Part shown: positions 1 to 12,402 of the stretch, piece by piece | Layout of the letters: every line of letters starts with the position of its first letter | How positions within the stretch are numbered: the stretch's first letter is position 1 | From: Prunus persica | Taxonomy: Eukaryota > Streptophyta > Magnoliopsida > Rosales > Rosaceae | Assembly: GCF_000346465.2 (NCBI RefSeq) | Contig: NC_034016.1 | Span: 5,097,606-5,161,605, forward strand | DNA: 64,000 nucleotides | Direction of reading: 5' to 3' | The notes under the pieces: model-generated | What the model was told of the DNA's origin: nothing | Seen by the model: the letters and a program-made list of their open reading frames with translations, nothing else | Databases searched by the model: none | Position numbers and translations under genes: made by a program

Positions 1-1065
1 TGATGAAATTATCTATTTAAAAAAATTACCGATATTAAACTGCTCTCTTAAACTTCACAAATAGTTTACATATCAATCTCTAGCTTCAACAAACAGATTA
101 AGGGGGGGTGTATTCAATTAAGATTTTAATAGATTGTAATTATAAGATTATAATGTAAAGGATTTCAGCCAAATTTGTAATTACAAGATTTTAATAGATT
201 GAAATTACATGATTTTACTTATGATTTTAATAGATTGCAATTTCACTTAGGATTTTTTTGTATTCTCCAAAATAAATTTGCCCAGTGTAGATTGGATTCG
301 GGTTAGCCACGTTCGCCCCATGACCACTCCCAGTTTTGTCAAGACTTGGACCAAAAATTGTGGGGTAAAAAAACACACTTTTTTTTAGCTTCTTGTGGCA
401 TAATCTCATATTTGGTTTGCTTGTAGTTTTTTGGGCAACTGATACTTTCGGACCTGTACTCCTCCTTTATACTTCACCTTCATCTTTTCTCATCTTTTTC
501 CTTTTTTTCTCTCTTTCTTCCTGGTTTTCTATATTCTTTTCTTTCCTTTTTCCTTCTCTTCTTCTTCCATCATTTGTTTTTTTTTTTTTTCCGTATTTGG
601 CTTTGGTCAATTATTGACGTGCCCTTCAATGGAGGTAATGTGTTATACATATCACTTTATTCTTCTTTCAATATTGTCATCTCTGCTAACTCTCTGGCTC
701 TCTCTCCTCCCTTGGCTTTCTTCTTCATCCATCAATTTCTCTATGGCCTCCTTCACCCTTTCCTTTCTCACCACCACCATAATCTTCTTATCCTCTACCC
801 ACTTCACTTGAAATTCCACACCAACTCTCACTGCAATATTTAAATCTGTTCAACAAGTTTTTCATTCATAACTTGGAGGTCTGGGCAGCCAAATCCCCAA
901 CTTTGTTGGTCTTTGTCCTTCAATACGACGACTCCTATGCCCCACAAGGAGTTAGTTTGCTGGGCTAGGTGATTTGACGTGCTTCCAGTCTGAAGACGTA
1001 CATTTGTTTTTTTATGCCTAGTCTGGTGTAGTTTTTTCAGTTATGTGTGTTGGTGGTTCTTTTTA

Positions 1066-1473
1066 GGCTTAAATGTTAAAATAGTCCTTGTGTTTTATCA
1101 TGTTGGCCAATTTAATCATTGTGTTTTTAATTTGGCCAATTTGATCCCTGTGTTTAGGACCGTTAGGCAATGTGATCCAATCCGTTAAATTTATGTTTAA
1201 AAAATTTAAAAACTGTTTAAATATTAATAAAAAAAATAGATATATTTGAATTCAATTTAAAAATGGATAATTAAATAAGATCTAAAATTTTGGTCTGGGC
1301 TTTTAGTCCCCTTGTTACAAAATAATAATAATAATAATAAAATCTAAAACTAAAAGAAATTAAAATCAAAGGATGATACCACCATCCAATCTAGCCCCCA
1401 CCCCCACCACCCTTCTTTCTTCTCTTTTTCTCCCAACTCCCCTACCTCCTGAACACAAATCCTTCCCACCCCT

Positions 1474-1538
<65 letters not shown>

Positions 1539-1966
1539 CAACCCCTACCGCCTGACCATGTCCCAGCAAGATCTTCCCCAACCCCACCATTCCCTGGCCA
1601 TTTGTCCCATCCCCAACCGCGCCGCTCGGATCCTCTAGCCCACTCTGGTTGTCGCCCCACTCTCCCCCCTCCTTGATTATGCCCATCTTGTTTTTTTTTT
1701 CTTTCCTAACGTTATGTTTTGGTTTTAATGAAGTTTCAATATATTTTTGAATTAATTAAAAATTTTAAATCAATTTCAAATAAGTTTATAGGTTTTCAAA
1801 AAAAAAATAAAAAAAAATCGTTTATGTTTATTTAATGGCAATTTTAACAGAATGGACCACATTGGCTAATGGTCCTAAACACAGGGATCAAATTGGCCAA
1901 ATTGAAAATACAGGGATTAAATTGACCAACATGGTAAAACACAAGGACTACTTTAGCATTTAAGAA
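1066..1966. mobile_element. MULE-like non-autonomous element, nested
   Basis: The first and last ~140 bp are near-perfect reverse complements of each other (motifs such as TAGTCCTTGTGTTTTA and GATCCCTGTGTTTAGGACC in both arms). A perfect 9-bp direct repeat TTCTTTTTA flanks it at 1057-1065 and 1967-1975. Long TIRs plus a 9-bp TSD are the Mutator-like signature. The interior has no coding capacity and holds a long CT microsatellite. It lies inside the 102-2235 element, so it inserted later. Confidence 0.75.
1476..1535. repeat. (CT)n microsatellite
   Basis: About 30 uninterrupted CT dinucleotides within the MULE-like element. Serine/leucine- or arginine/glutamate-rich frames across it are artefacts of the repeat. 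Confidence 0.95.
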
Positions 1967-2235
1967 TTCTTTTTATTGGTTCTTGCTGGGGGCAGTGTGT
2001 AGGTTATAAGAATCAGGCATATAAGGGTGAGATTTGTTATGAGATTTGGTATTTATATTACTCACTTAAAAGTCTCACACAATACACCACTTAATGAAAT
2101 ATTTTAAAATCGATTTTGACTACTTGAAAATCCTAATTGAATACCAACGTACTTTTATTGATTACTTAAAAATCCTAATTGAATGACTTTTAAGCTTCAA
2201 AACAATCTATTAAAATCTCAATTGAATACACCCTC

Positions 2236-2465
2236 TAAACACATTTTCCCATGGCATTGATCCTTCCTAGCATTCCAAGCCTTACCACCTTTAGCAGCCG
2301 CCACGTCAAGTTGGCTGCAAGCCAAGTGAAAGGTGATGAGCATGTTCCAGCTGACATACCTAGGCACCATGTTGAACCAAAAAAATTCACACACAAAAAA
2401 AGGTTTGGATAAGCCCCCGCAATACTTGTTTTCAAAACAAGTTTGAAACACTCTGGAAGTCATAT
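2236..2465. other. No recognisable gene
   Basis: Sequence between the first TIR element and a candidate LTR. A minus-strand frame of 81 codons exists, but it matches no family I recognise and has no supporting start or splice context. Confidence 0.4.
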
Positions 2466-2669
2466 TGTTCCTATTAGGGAGTTATAATAGTATTACTGTT
2501 ACAATAGTTAATCCTATTAATGATAGGAGATGGTCAGTTGTCAGTTACATTGTTATTAGGCTGTAACTCCATATTTATGTTTATGATAATGGCTTGTTGT
2601 AATTGTAGATTGTTATATTTATATTGTATAATGAACATATGAATGACTAAGAGAAAATCAGTTTCTATA
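2466..2669 (+). mobile_element. Candidate Ty1/copia LTR with primer-binding site
   Basis: The segment begins TGTTCCTATTAGG. It ends just before TGGTATCAGAACTAATGGC at 2670, which closely matches the initiator-Met tRNA primer-binding site (TGGTATCAGAGC) of copia elements. The LTR end is TATA rather than the canonical CA, suggesting decay. No gag/pol frame follows and no partner LTR is seen, so this is a relic. Confidence 0.45.
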
Positions 2670-2681
2670 TGGTATCAGAAC

Positions 2682-3830
2682 TAATGGCTAACGCTGATTA
2701 GCGATCCTCCAGTTGCCAACATTGAAGGTCGTTGGCGCTCCTCACTCTTCACCCATAAGGGTGTTTATTTCTGTATAGTCCTTTTTCCTATCCTCTTCTC
2801 AAAAATGAATATGTTTTTTTTTCTTTCCACCTTAGCTGTGAGTATTACATAGCCTTACGCTAAAATGTAGATGAATTTGACTGTTTAACAAGTGATGATT
2901 ACAAAAATTATAGCTATTTTATGATTTTTCTTTTTTCTTTTTCCTGTGTTGTTATCGTTCTCTTTCTGCAACTATATAAACATCATTTGCTTTCAGAAAT
3001 GGCTTTGGAACCCACTTATATGCATTGAAAACTCGAATAAAAGAAAGCTATAAAATAATTTCGCACAGAAAACTAAACCTTTAAAGATTTTGAGTTCACC
3101 TGAATTATTGAAGCCTCCATCGACTTCACCTCTCTTCTTCACCTCCCTAAACCCTATTGAAGTTCTGCTAGTCTTTTCGCACCCTCTTGTTGCACTTAAT
3201 CGAAAGCCCAGATGAATTTCACTAAATTTGTAAGAGCCCTAATCATAATTTGATTCAAAATGGCTAATTTCGCACGCCCTAGGGAAGAGGAAGAGACAAG
3301 CTGCTTTGGACTGACAAAATTGCCCCTCCACGTGAGGGGCACATGTTTACTCCGTTAAAGAAATTAACAGAAATTTTAACATTTCCTTGAATTGCTTAAA
3401 ATATGAAACTACAGGGTTAAAAGTGACGAAATTAAAACTACAAGGTCAAAAGTGGTTAAAGTGCCAAACTACAGGGACTAAAAGTGACTTTTGGCCCCCA
3501 AAAAAAGGCACCTTTATTCAACTCTCTCTCTTCTTCTCTGTCTAGTAGATCGTACAGCACCTTTGGAATTTATTTTGTGTTTATTTGCATACAAAGGGAG
3601 AGAGTCTGGTGCAATTGTTCTCCAATTTTATAAGGGCTACACTTCTTTCATATGTCCAATTCCTTTGTGTCTCTAATTCCTAAAGTCCCAATTGGAGTAT
3701 GATTGATCCACCTAAAGAATAATGAGCTGTCAAAAGTAATTGCCCATTAATTCTTAAAGCCCAATATATTTAATGGGTGGCCAAATAATTACCCATGAAA
3801 ATTTTAATAAGATTAAATTTAAATCTCTAA
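2682..3830. other. Unclassified, probably TE-derived spacer
   Basis: No gene is supported. Around 3390-3490 are phrases of the kind 'aaactacagggactaaaagtgac' that often mark ends of non-autonomous TIR elements, but I could not pair them with an opposite end. Confidence 0.3.
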
Positions 3831-4859
3831 AACAGAAACTCTCAATTAGTGGGCCACACTTACCCATTAATTTTCAATTTTTCCCATAAGTCATCTACCT
3901 ATGAAAGTCTCCAAATTGTCTCAAAGACACAAATTCTCAGTTAGTGGGCCACACTTACTCATTAATTTTCTCAATTTGGAACTATGTCGGTTTGATCTCG
4001 TCAAGGGTACGTAGGCAGTCTAGCATCCCACTAGACGCAACCGCAACCAATTTGAATCACTGGTTTATCTTAACCAAATGCATCTAAACACTTTCCCAAA
4101 TGTAAATGTCAATTGTAGAAAATTAGTGGGTTCATCAAAATTGCTCATTATTTTTCTTAGACATTGACAATAAGAAAATTGGTATAAAACCATCCAATTT
4201 TTCCATTGGTCATCTACCCATGCAAATTTCATTGAGATTAAATTCAAATTCCTCAAATAGAAATTCTCATTTAGTGGGCTACACTCACCCATTAATTTCC
4301 AGTTTTTCTCATGAGTCATCTACCCATGTAAATTCCAATGAGATTAAATTCAAATCTCTCAAACACAAATTCTCAATTAGTGGGCCACACTTACCCATTA
4401 ATTTCTAATTTTTCCCATAGGTCATCTACCTATGAAAATTTTACAATTGTGCCAAAGACACAAATTCTAAATTATTGGGCCACACTTACCCATTAATTTT
4501 CTAAATTTGGAACTACGTAGGTTTGATCCCATTAAGAGTACGTAGGCAGTCTAGCATCTCAATAGACGCCATCGCAACCAAATTTGAGTCACTAGTTACA
4601 TCAACCAAATTCCCACAAATCAAATGTCCATATCCACACAAATCAATTCCGAACTAAGTTGGTTTGATCCCTTTGAAGGGTACGTAGGCAATCTAGATGC
4701 AACCGTCCAAAACACAATTCCATATCGAATCCCTGGTTTATTCAACTAAATTCACTCAAACACTTCTCAATACAATTCAAATCAATTTTCCCTCGCAATG
4801 AGTTATTTATTCATTGCGATTCTTTGAACTACGAGTGGCTTGATTCCCACAAGGGATAC
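3831..4859. repeat. Imperfect direct repeats, LTR-retrotransposon-like debris
   Basis: A block containing 'gtgggccacacttacccatta' occurs at least four times. The block 'ggtttgatc...gtacgtaggcagtctagcat' recurs at about 3986, 4517 and 4658. The sequence resumes at 8552 ('tacataggcaccctgaggtttgac') after the CACTA insertion, so 3831-4859 plus 8552-~8620 was one tract. It looks like the LTR or leader of an old retrotransposon. No coding domain is present. Confidence 0.45.
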
Positions 4860-5407
4860 CACTACTACAAAAAACACTTTGCGCGACGAAATAAATTTGT
4901 TGCGCAAAACTCGTGAAGAAAGGGTTTGCGTGACGAAAAATATTTTTCGTCGCGTAAAGAATCTACCTTGAGCGACGAAAATATTGGTCGCGCAAAGTTT
5001 TTGCGCGACGAAACAATATTGGTCACGCAAGGTTTGTGCGACGGAAAAGTACTCATCGCTCAAAACTTTGCACGACGAAACAATATTGGTCCCGCAAAGT
5101 TTTGCGCGACGAAAAATATTGGTCGTGCAAAGGCAAAAATATATATATATATATATTTTTAAAATCCCGGGTCCCATTTTTGGTACCCGCCCAAAATTTT
5201 AAAGTTTTGCGCGACTAATAATAACGTCGCGCAAACTTTTTGTTTAATTTACTTGTATGATTTTTTTTTAATTACTTTAATTTAAATTGACATATTCAAG
5301 ATAAAATTACATATGAAAAATAGTGATCAAATTATCCAATAAATAAATAAATATATAATATTCAAAATGTACACATAAATTAACAAAGTACAATAATAAA
5401 ATCCTAA

Positions 5408-5497
5408 TACAAGACTATTGTGGTGGTCATGGCGGAGGATATATTTCGATAGCGTCCTAATCCTCAACTTTAGCCATCAAAGTCTCAACGGTTCCCT
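5408..5497 (-). pseudogene. Relic C-terminal exon of a CACTA transposase (copy A)
   Basis: On the minus strand, after a T-rich stretch ending TAG (acceptor-like), the frame reads GTVETLMAKVED, stop, DAIEIYPPP, stop. A coiled-coil-like segment running into a proline-rich tail resembles the C-termini of plant En/Spm TNPA-type proteins. In-frame stops lie at 5457-5459 (TAG) and in the proline tail (TGA). The first stop is shared with the copy at 16237-16239. Family assignment is inference. Confidence 0.4.
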
Positions 5498-5689
5498 ACA
5501 AAAAAAAAAATATATATATATATGGTCAAATAACAAAAAAAAAAAAAAAAAAATTGGCATAATCTCCCCTAAAATTGTTATACCACAAATCCAACCCAAA
5601 CTCCAATCCTCACCTTATACTCAACCCCAAACCCGACACAAACTCAAAACTAACTCCAAAAACACATATTAATGAAAAAAATTTAAAAT

Positions 5690-6000
5690 TTGGAGAGAAT
5701 ATACATTTTGGCAAGATTGAGAGTGAGTGAGAATCAGAGGGAGAAGTGAGTGTGAGAGAATTAGAGAAGATAGTGAGAGAGAGATGAGAGAGTGAGTGAG
5801 AGTGAGAGATAGTGAAAGGAAAGATGAGAGAGTGAGTGAGAGTGAGAGTGAGAGATAGTGAAAAGAGATATGAGAGAGTGAGAGATAGTGAAGAGAGAGA
5901 TGAGAGATTAAGTGAGAGGAGTGAGTGTGCGAGAAAGGGTGGGATTTGGGGAGAGGGAAAGAGAGAGGAGAGGTAAGAGTAGAGAAAGACAATGAGAAAA
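5690..6000. repeat. AG-rich degenerate tract (GAGTGAGAGAG-type)
   Basis: Repeats of 'gagagtgagtgagagtgagagatagtg'. A matching tract lies at about 16490-16720 in the other copy, so it is an ancestral part of the family. It follows the relic transposase exon. Confidence 0.8.
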
Positions 6001-6821
6001 TGGTGGAGGAGTTATTCTGGTTTTAAAAACCGTATCACTTTGCGCGACGAAAAATATATATTGGTCGTGCAAAGTTTTGCGCGACGAAAAATATTGGATT
6101 ATTGGTCGCGCAAAGTCTAAAAAAAAATTTCCCACGTTTCATTTTTGGTACCCACCCAAATTTTAAAAGTTTTGCATGACAAAAAATATTAGAATATTAG
6201 TCCTGCAAAGTTTTGCGCGACGAAACATATTGGTGGCGCAAAGTCTAAAAAAAAAAATTTTAATTTTTTTTTTTCCCACGTCTCATTTTTGGTACCCGTC
6301 GAAATTTTAAAAGTTTTGTGTGACAAAAAATACTCGAATATTGGTCGCGCAAAGTCTAAAAAAATAATTCCCACGTCTCATTTTTTGTACCAGCCCAAAT
6401 TTTAAAGTTTTGTGCGACGAAAAATATTGGTCACGCAAAGTCTAAAAAAAATTTTAAATTTTTTTTTTCCCACGTCTCATTTTTGGTACCCGCCCAAATT
6501 TTAAATGTTTTGCGCGACAAAAAATATTCGAATATTGGTTGCGCAAAGTTTTTAAAAAAATAAAAAATTCCCATGTCCCATTTTTGGTACCCGCCCAAAT
6601 TTTTGGAGTTTTGTGCTACGAACTGCTGTCGCGCAAACTTTTGAGAGACGAAAAATTAGTTCGTAGCGCAATATTTATAAAAATAATTGTTATGAATAAG
6701 GTTAAAGCTACTTAATAAATATGTATACTATTCAATTTCTTAAGTGTTATACGTACAAAATAAATAAATTTAAAGCTACTTAATAAATAAATAAATATAT
6801 GTATATTATACACACACACCA

Positions 6822-8100
6822 TTCAACGATCCAACCGTCAAACTTGTTTGTATATACTTCAAGATCGTATACCCCAAAAAATTACAAAAAACAAACATTC
6901 AGATATCTAGTAACGTGACAAAACTTTTCGATGGTTATAAATGAAAAATCACGATTTAACGGTTATTTTAACTCCGATTTTGATGATTTTTTACAGCTAC
7001 ACTCCTTGACCCTATATGAATACAATGACTAAATTTGATCTTCAATTTAAAATATTTACACTAATAGATACCACAAAATCTTATGTTATATTTAACAAAA
7101 GTATAAATAAACTCTTAATTGTTAGTGAATATATTTTTTTGATGGCATACGCATTCTATGAAACTAGTTTCAACGATCCAACTGTCAAACTTGTTTGTTT
7201 ATACTTCAAGATCGTATACCCCAAAAATTGCAAAAAACAAACATTCAGAGATCTAGTAACGGGACAAAACTTTTCGATGGTTATAAATGAAAAATCATGA
7301 TTTAACGGTTGTTTTAACTCCGATTTTGATAATGTTTTACAGCTACACTCCTTGACCCTATATGAATACAATGACTGAATTGGATCTTCAATTTAAAATA
7401 TTTACACTAGTGGATACCACAAAATCTTATGTTATATTTAATGAAAGTATAAATAAACTCTTAATTGTTAGTGAATATATTGTTTTGATGGCATACGCAT
7501 TCTACGAAACTAGTTTCAACGATCCAACCGTCAAACTTGTTTGTTTATACTTCGAGATCATATACACCAAAAATCAGAAAAAATAAACATTCAGAGATCA
7601 AGTAATGAGAAAAAAAATTTCGACGGTTATAAATGAAAAATCACGATTTAATGGTTATTTTAACTCCGATTTTGATGATTTTTTTTACAGCTACACTCCT
7701 TGACCCTATATGAATACAATGACTGAATTTGATCTTCAATTTAAAATATTTACACTAGTGGATACCACAAATCTTATGTTATATTTAACGAAAGTATAAA
7801 TAAACTCTTAATTGTTAGTGAATATATTGTTTTGATGGCATACACATTCAACGAAACTAGTTTCAACGATCCAACCGTCAAACTTGTTTGTTTATACTTT
7901 GAGATCATATATGCCAAAAATAAGAAAAGATAAACATTCAGAGATCAAGTAATGGGACAAAACTTTTGACGGTTATAAATGAAAAATTACGATTTAACGG
8001 TTATTTTAACTCCAATTTTGATGATTTTTTTACAGCTACACTCCTTCACCCTATATGAATACAATGAACTAATTCGATCATCAATTTAAAATATATATTT
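6822..8100 (+). repeat. ~346-bp tandem array inside CACTA copy A
   Basis: About 3.6 head-to-tail copies. The landmark 'ctccttgaccctatATGaataca' recurs with ATG at 7016, 7362, 7710 and 8055, i.e. periods of 345-348 bp. Several units keep an open frame of 74-94 codons beginning MNTMTEFDLQFKIFTLVDTT (MNTMTKFDLQFKIFTLIDTT in the first unit). That frame has no domain I recognise and is lost in the third unit, so I treat the array as a repeat rather than genes. Confidence 0.85.
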
Positions 8101-8736
8101 TCTAACAAAAACCCAATCTGAACTACAATAATATATTTTTCTAAAAAAAATCCGATCCGAACTAAAATAATAAATTTAAAGCTACTTAATAAATATATAT
8201 ACCGTTTAGTTTCTTAAGTGTTATGCATACAAAATAAAAAAACAAAAATAAATTGGTTTAGGCAACGAATTGTTCGGATTACGTCATGCAAAGATTTAAA
8301 ATAATAATTTTTTTATTTTATTTATTTTTGTAAAGACTTTGCGCGACAAAACACACTTCGTCGCTAAAGACTTTGTGCAATGAAGTTTATTGTTTCGTCG
8401 CGCAAGACTTTGAGCGACGAAGTATTGTCGTCGCGCAAAAGTTTGTCGCGCAAAGTCACTTTGCGCGACGAATTGTTTTTCGTTTCGTCGCGCAAAGTGA
8501 CATTGAGCGACGAATAGTTTTTCGTTGTGCAAGGGTATTTTTTTACTAGTGTACATAGGCACCCTGAGGTTTGACTTAGGGGCAGCTGCAAAATCAAACA
8601 CACACATTATGTTTCTTTATGATGGAATCAAAGGGTGTTCCCTTGAAGCAAGAGATTGTAATTAAGAGAATTGCGTCTCGAATGGGTCGAACCTAAAATA
8701 ATAAAACTCCATTATTTAATTAGTGGTGGTGAAATT

Positions 8737-9329
8737 ATGGTGGGAGATTCACATTTTCCTTCAACACACCAACTTACCACCACCCACATCAGATCCATCA
8801 TCAGCAAACGAGACAAACACGAACCGTTTTACGTTCTGGATTTGGGGGTTCTTGTCAGCCTCATGAAAAAATGGAGCCATTGCCTTCCCAATGTTCAGCC
8901 CTTCTTTGTTGTCAAGTGTAACCATGACCCTGCATTCATTGCTGCATTGGCAACACTTGGTGCAAGCTTTGATTGTGCCAGCAAGGTCGAGATTGAGGCC
9001 ATCTTTGCTCATGGTGTAAGCCCCACGAAAATTGTTTATGCCAATCCATGCAAGGATGAGTACCATTTAAGGTATGCAGCTGGAGTCAGGGTCGATCTTG
9101 CGACCTTTGACTCCATGGATGAAGTTGATATGATCAAAAGGTGCCACCTCAAATGTTCCTTGTTGTTTCGGATTGCTGTACCGAATGACAAGAGCTCGTG
9201 GCGTTCATTCGGGACCAAATTTGGTGCGTTGCCTGAGGAGGTCGCACCACTCCTCAGACATGCACACAAACTAGGGTTAAGAGTGGTGGGAATTTCGTTC
9301 CATGTGGGATCGAAAGCATCTGAACCTCA
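8737..9329 (+). pseudogene. ODC: Ornithine decarboxylase pseudogene, N-terminal part
   Basis: Ornithine decarboxylase makes putrescine from ornithine in the polyamine pathway, using PLP. From ATG 8737 the frame shows a group IV decarboxylase start: EPFYVLDLG (residues 29-37), the PLP-lysine motif FFVVKCN with Lys60, ASFDCASKVEIEAI, IVYANPCK, VDLATFDSMDEVD, GALPEEVAPLLR and SFHVGS. Plant ODC genes are intronless, as this is. The frame then runs into a foreign insertion at 9330 and stops at 9370-9372. The remainder lies at 14141. Without the insertion the two parts join in frame (Gln-Val-Tyr across the target TCA). The upstream region to 8552 is repeat-derived, so the promoter may already have been lost. 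Family certain; non-functional status near certain. Confidence 0.9.
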
Positions 9330-9529
9330 GGCATGTTTGGTAGGCCTCACTCCCTTGGACTGTGCTAAATAGGGCTTGAAGCCCATGTTTGGTAAAACAA
9401 GGGACTAAGTTAAATGGGATTATGGAGTCCAATAGTAAAAAAACCTCCTCACTCGCTCTCCTTATACAGAGAGCCTAAAATTCGGTTCTCAAAATAAGCC
9501 CTTCGCTGAATTGAGAACACGAGACTCTG

Positions 9530-9530
<1 letters not shown>

Positions 9531-9581
<51 letters not shown>
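9531..9581. repeat. (CT)n microsatellite followed by degenerate CT-rich tract
   Basis: An uninterrupted CT run, continued to about 9710 by 'ctctcgttcgcgactccg' variants. Encoded SLSL or RERE peptides are artefacts. Confidence 0.95.
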
Positions 9582-9584
<3 letters not shown>

Positions 9585-9719
9585 TGCGACTCTGGCTCTC
9601 TCTCTCTCGTTCTCGTTCGCAACTCCGGCTCTCTCTCTCTCTCTCGTTTCGCGACTCCGGCTCTCTCGTTCGCGACTCCGACTCTCTTTCTCATATGTTC
9701 TCTCTCTCTGCCACATTTT

Positions 9720-11600
9720 TCAAAGGTAATTTTTTATGGGTATTGCTTTTTCTTGGGAGTTATTGAGAAATTTCATTGTTAGGTTGTTTGTTGGGTTGTT
9801 ATTTTCTATCTATCCTCTGTTTGGTTGCTGAGAATTTTAGGCAAGAAAAAGGGAAAATCTTCCATTTTTGTGTTTTATGCTGTTATAGATTATATAATAA
9901 TTAGTGGCTTCACTTAAGTTAAGCGGATAATGGAAATCGAATTAAAAAATTTAGCTGCATGTGTCATTTTAGATTCAATTTCTGAGCAACCAAATAGTGC
10001 ATTAGGGTTTGAATGTGGATCTGTGTATTTCTGTGAAAAATTTGCTTCACTTTTGCTGTAGTATTTTTGTGAGAAATTTCCTTGTTTTGGATTGCAATTC
10101 AAAAACTATACTATTTCTAAAAATGGACATCCATTTTAGAAATTAGAGTTGTATCCTGATTTTTTTAAGTTAAACTTTTGTTTAGCAGGGCATATTGGCT
10201 TGTTTGGATCTGTGTGGGTTTAAATGTTTCAATTGTTTCCATTGTTTGGATCAGTCAGCCAAGTACTTGTTTCCTCTGTTATATTGCAGTTTTTGGATCA
10301 TATTGGATTATTACAGTGAAGCTATTTATGCTTGGTTGTATAGGTGTTTTGTTGTCACTGCTTGAATCATTGAATGGGCTTAAAGGCCAAGTTGGTTAGT
10401 GAAATTTTAGTTTCTCCATTGCTCTATTTGACATAGTAAAATCACTGACTCAAAAACCTACCTAGCTCTATATTTGGTTCACTAATTACTAGTCATGCCT
10501 AACACTAGTCTGCAGATCATGATGTTTTATTTTTCTGGTGTTCCTGTGAACTTCTTGGCCACTCTTGTTTTTGTTCTTCTGTATTTTTTGCTTTTCCTGG
10601 TATAAAAGTTCTTTTTTTTATTTTTTATTTTATAAATAAAATGAAGTTGGATCATGGTATTCAAACATGACTTGTTGGAGGCACACCTATTGTAAGGATA
10701 TCATCAGAGGCATATTGTGGATGGGGAGTGGTCGCTATCACTATTGTTTGATTACACATGGGCTAAGAATCTTGTTCTGTTAATAACATTGTTCTGTTTA
10801 GATTCAAAGATTTTGTTTTGTTATTCTTAGGGTTGAAAATTTACCTCATTGACCCTATAATAATTTTGTTTCTGGAGTTGTATTCCTTTTTTTTTGGTAA
10901 TCTGATTATGGAATGCAGATATTATTGCAATGCCTTGTTGAGAATTGCTTGTCAGTTGAGCGATTGCAGGTATGGTTATGCAAATTGTGTTATAATATTA
11001 AACTGAATTATTGATCTCTAATCTACAATTGATTTTGAGTATGACTGCGCAATTAGTGTCTGGATGGTTGTGTTATAATATGAAATCTGATTTTTTGTTA
11101 ATGAACTGCTCAAGAATATGATTTTTCATATATGGATTTTGGAAAATTCTTGTGTTGGTTGAGTTATACAATGAAATCTCAATTTTATCTTGAGTATAAA
11201 CTGCTCGCCAATATGATTTTGCAAATATGTATATTGGGTGATTTGAAGTGATATCTTATGCAAATTTAGTACCTTACACTTTTTAATCTTATGTTCATAT
11301 TCCTGTTGTTTATGTTTCCATTTTATATGCTCTTTTCATGTTTATTTCAGTATGTGAGACTTATGAAACAGAAGGACACCTACACCAAAACGCAATTGGA
11401 TAAAGTTCGAGATGAATGAGCAAGTCAAGTCATATATTAGAGTGGCTTTTTGTTTGAAATAAGCATTCTCCCTTCATTTTAAATGTATTTTTGTTGCTAG
11501 TATGTTGCTTAAAGACAAGTATGGATCATATGTGGGGTTGGAAAATTTATGATTTATGGAAGTGTTGGATATATATTTGATGTATGGATGTATTTATACA
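9720..11600. other. No recognisable gene (interior of ODC insertion)
   Basis: Long T-rich sequence with only short unsupported frames. I see no domain, TIR pair or RNA gene. Phrases such as 'atttcagtatgtgagacttatgaaacag' near 11346 look like a splice acceptor followed by a short open stretch (YVRLMKQKDTYTKTQLDKV), which could be a captured exon, but I cannot name it. Confidence 0.35.
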
Positions 11601-12064
11601 AAATTAGTGAAATACCCATTCCTAGACATGAAACTATAAATATACCCTATACTATTTAAAGTATAGAAACACACCCAAAATAAACCCAAAAATCGACAGC
11701 TGTCGATTTTTTAAATTCAATAGCAATGTTGAATTATTGTTTTTCCCTTTTGCCCAAAATAAACCCAGCTCCAAGGCTCAATTAAAATAATCGACGATTG
11801 CTCCTTCAAAATCTCGGAGCTGGTTTGTGAGAAATCGATGAGCTGCCAATTTAACTAACCTCACCGTCGGAGCCGTAACTCTAATTTTCATTGCTTTCTG
11901 GATCTCTCATTTGCTTTCTCACAGATCTTGCAGCTATTTCCAGATCTCATAGCTCAATCTCTCGCATCTTAGTCATATGCAAGGTCGTTTTACAACTCAG
12001 GAGGTAGACTCGGGTCCTGATCCATGAGGCCGACTCTTTCCTCCATCGACAATGATGCGTTGCA

Positions 12065-12402
12065 GAGGCCTTTTCTCTATTCGGTGAGATCATCAAATCG
12101 AAGATCATCAACGACCGTGAGACCGAGAGGTCTAGGGGCTTCGGCTTCGTCACTTTCAACCACGAGAAGGCCATAAGGGACACGATCGAAGGCATAAACG
12201 GCTAGAACATCGACGGTCGTAACATCACCGTCAATGAGGCCCAATCTGGTGGAAGCGGCGATGGTGGTGGTGGTAATGGAGGTTAAAGCTGTGGAGGATA
12301 TGGTGGCGTTGGCTACGGATCTAACGGCGTTGGCTACTAAGGTGGCGATCATCGTGAAGGCGGTGGGGATAGCGTCTCGATGACGATTCGGTTTAGGTCA
12401 CT
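12065..12402 (+). pseudogene. Captured glycine-rich RNA-binding protein (GRP/RRM) fragment
   Basis: The frame from 12065 reads EAFSLFGEIIKSKIINDRET, then SRGFGFVTF (the RNP1 octamer region of an RRM), then a second half ending ITVNEAQSGGSG, and then a glycine-rich tail (GGGGNGG, CGGYGGVGYGS). This is the order of plant GRP7/GRP8-type cold-regulated RNA-binding proteins. In-frame stops interrupt it (TAG after GING, TAA after GGGGNGG, TAA after GVGY). The RNP2 end is out of frame or missing. It lies between the TIRs of 11606-13608, so it is most likely a transduplicated, decayed copy. Confidence 0.8.

Larger units (their letters stand above)
102..2235. mobile_element. PIF/Harbinger-like non-autonomous TIR element
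   Basis: Imperfect terminal inverted repeats of about 33 bp are visible: the left end reads G-rich then TGTATTCAATTAAGATTTT, and the right end is its reverse complement with a few changes. TAA occurs directly outside both ends (99-101 and 2236-2238), a 3-bp target duplication as in PIF/Harbinger elements. There is no transposase reading frame, so it is non-autonomous. A MULE-like element is nested inside. Superfamily assignment rests on TSD length and TIR only. Confidence 0.6.
4860..8551. mobile_element. Non-autonomous CACTA (En/Spm) element, copy A
   Basis: It starts CACTACTACAAAAAA and ends with the inverted counterpart ...TACTAGTG. TAC is duplicated at 4857-4859 and 8552-8554, the 3-bp TSD expected for CACTA elements. 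Both subterminal regions are packed with copies of 'TTTGCGCGACGAA' in both orientations, often as pairs around 'ATATTGGTCGCGCAAAG'. The interior has an AG-rich tract (5690-6000), a relic transposase C-terminal exon and a ~346-bp tandem array. There is no intact transposase, so it depends on an element elsewhere. It shares its layout with 15304-19828. Confidence 0.9.

Noticed and set aside
1350..1660. Open frames rich in SLSL or RERE across CT/GA microsatellites (also at 9449-9766, 14595-14900, 33976-34248, 55680-56174, 63295-63480)
   Set aside because: They are translations of dinucleotide repeats and their CT/GA-rich margins, open in several frames on both strands, with no domain.
2218..2463. 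81-codon minus-strand gene
   Set aside because: No recognisable family and part of it lies in the TIR of the neighbouring element.
4926..5218. Overlapping frames with RDEKYWSRK/FARPIFFVAQ-type repeats in CACTA copies A and C (also 8296-8607, 15201-15856, 16962-17506, 19570-19809)
   Set aside because: They translate the subterminal GCGCGACGAA repeats on both strands; the periodicity is of DNA, not protein.
7016..7586. Family of small protein genes in the 346-bp units
   Set aside because: No promoter, splice or domain evidence, and the frame is lost in some units; kept only as a question in the findings.
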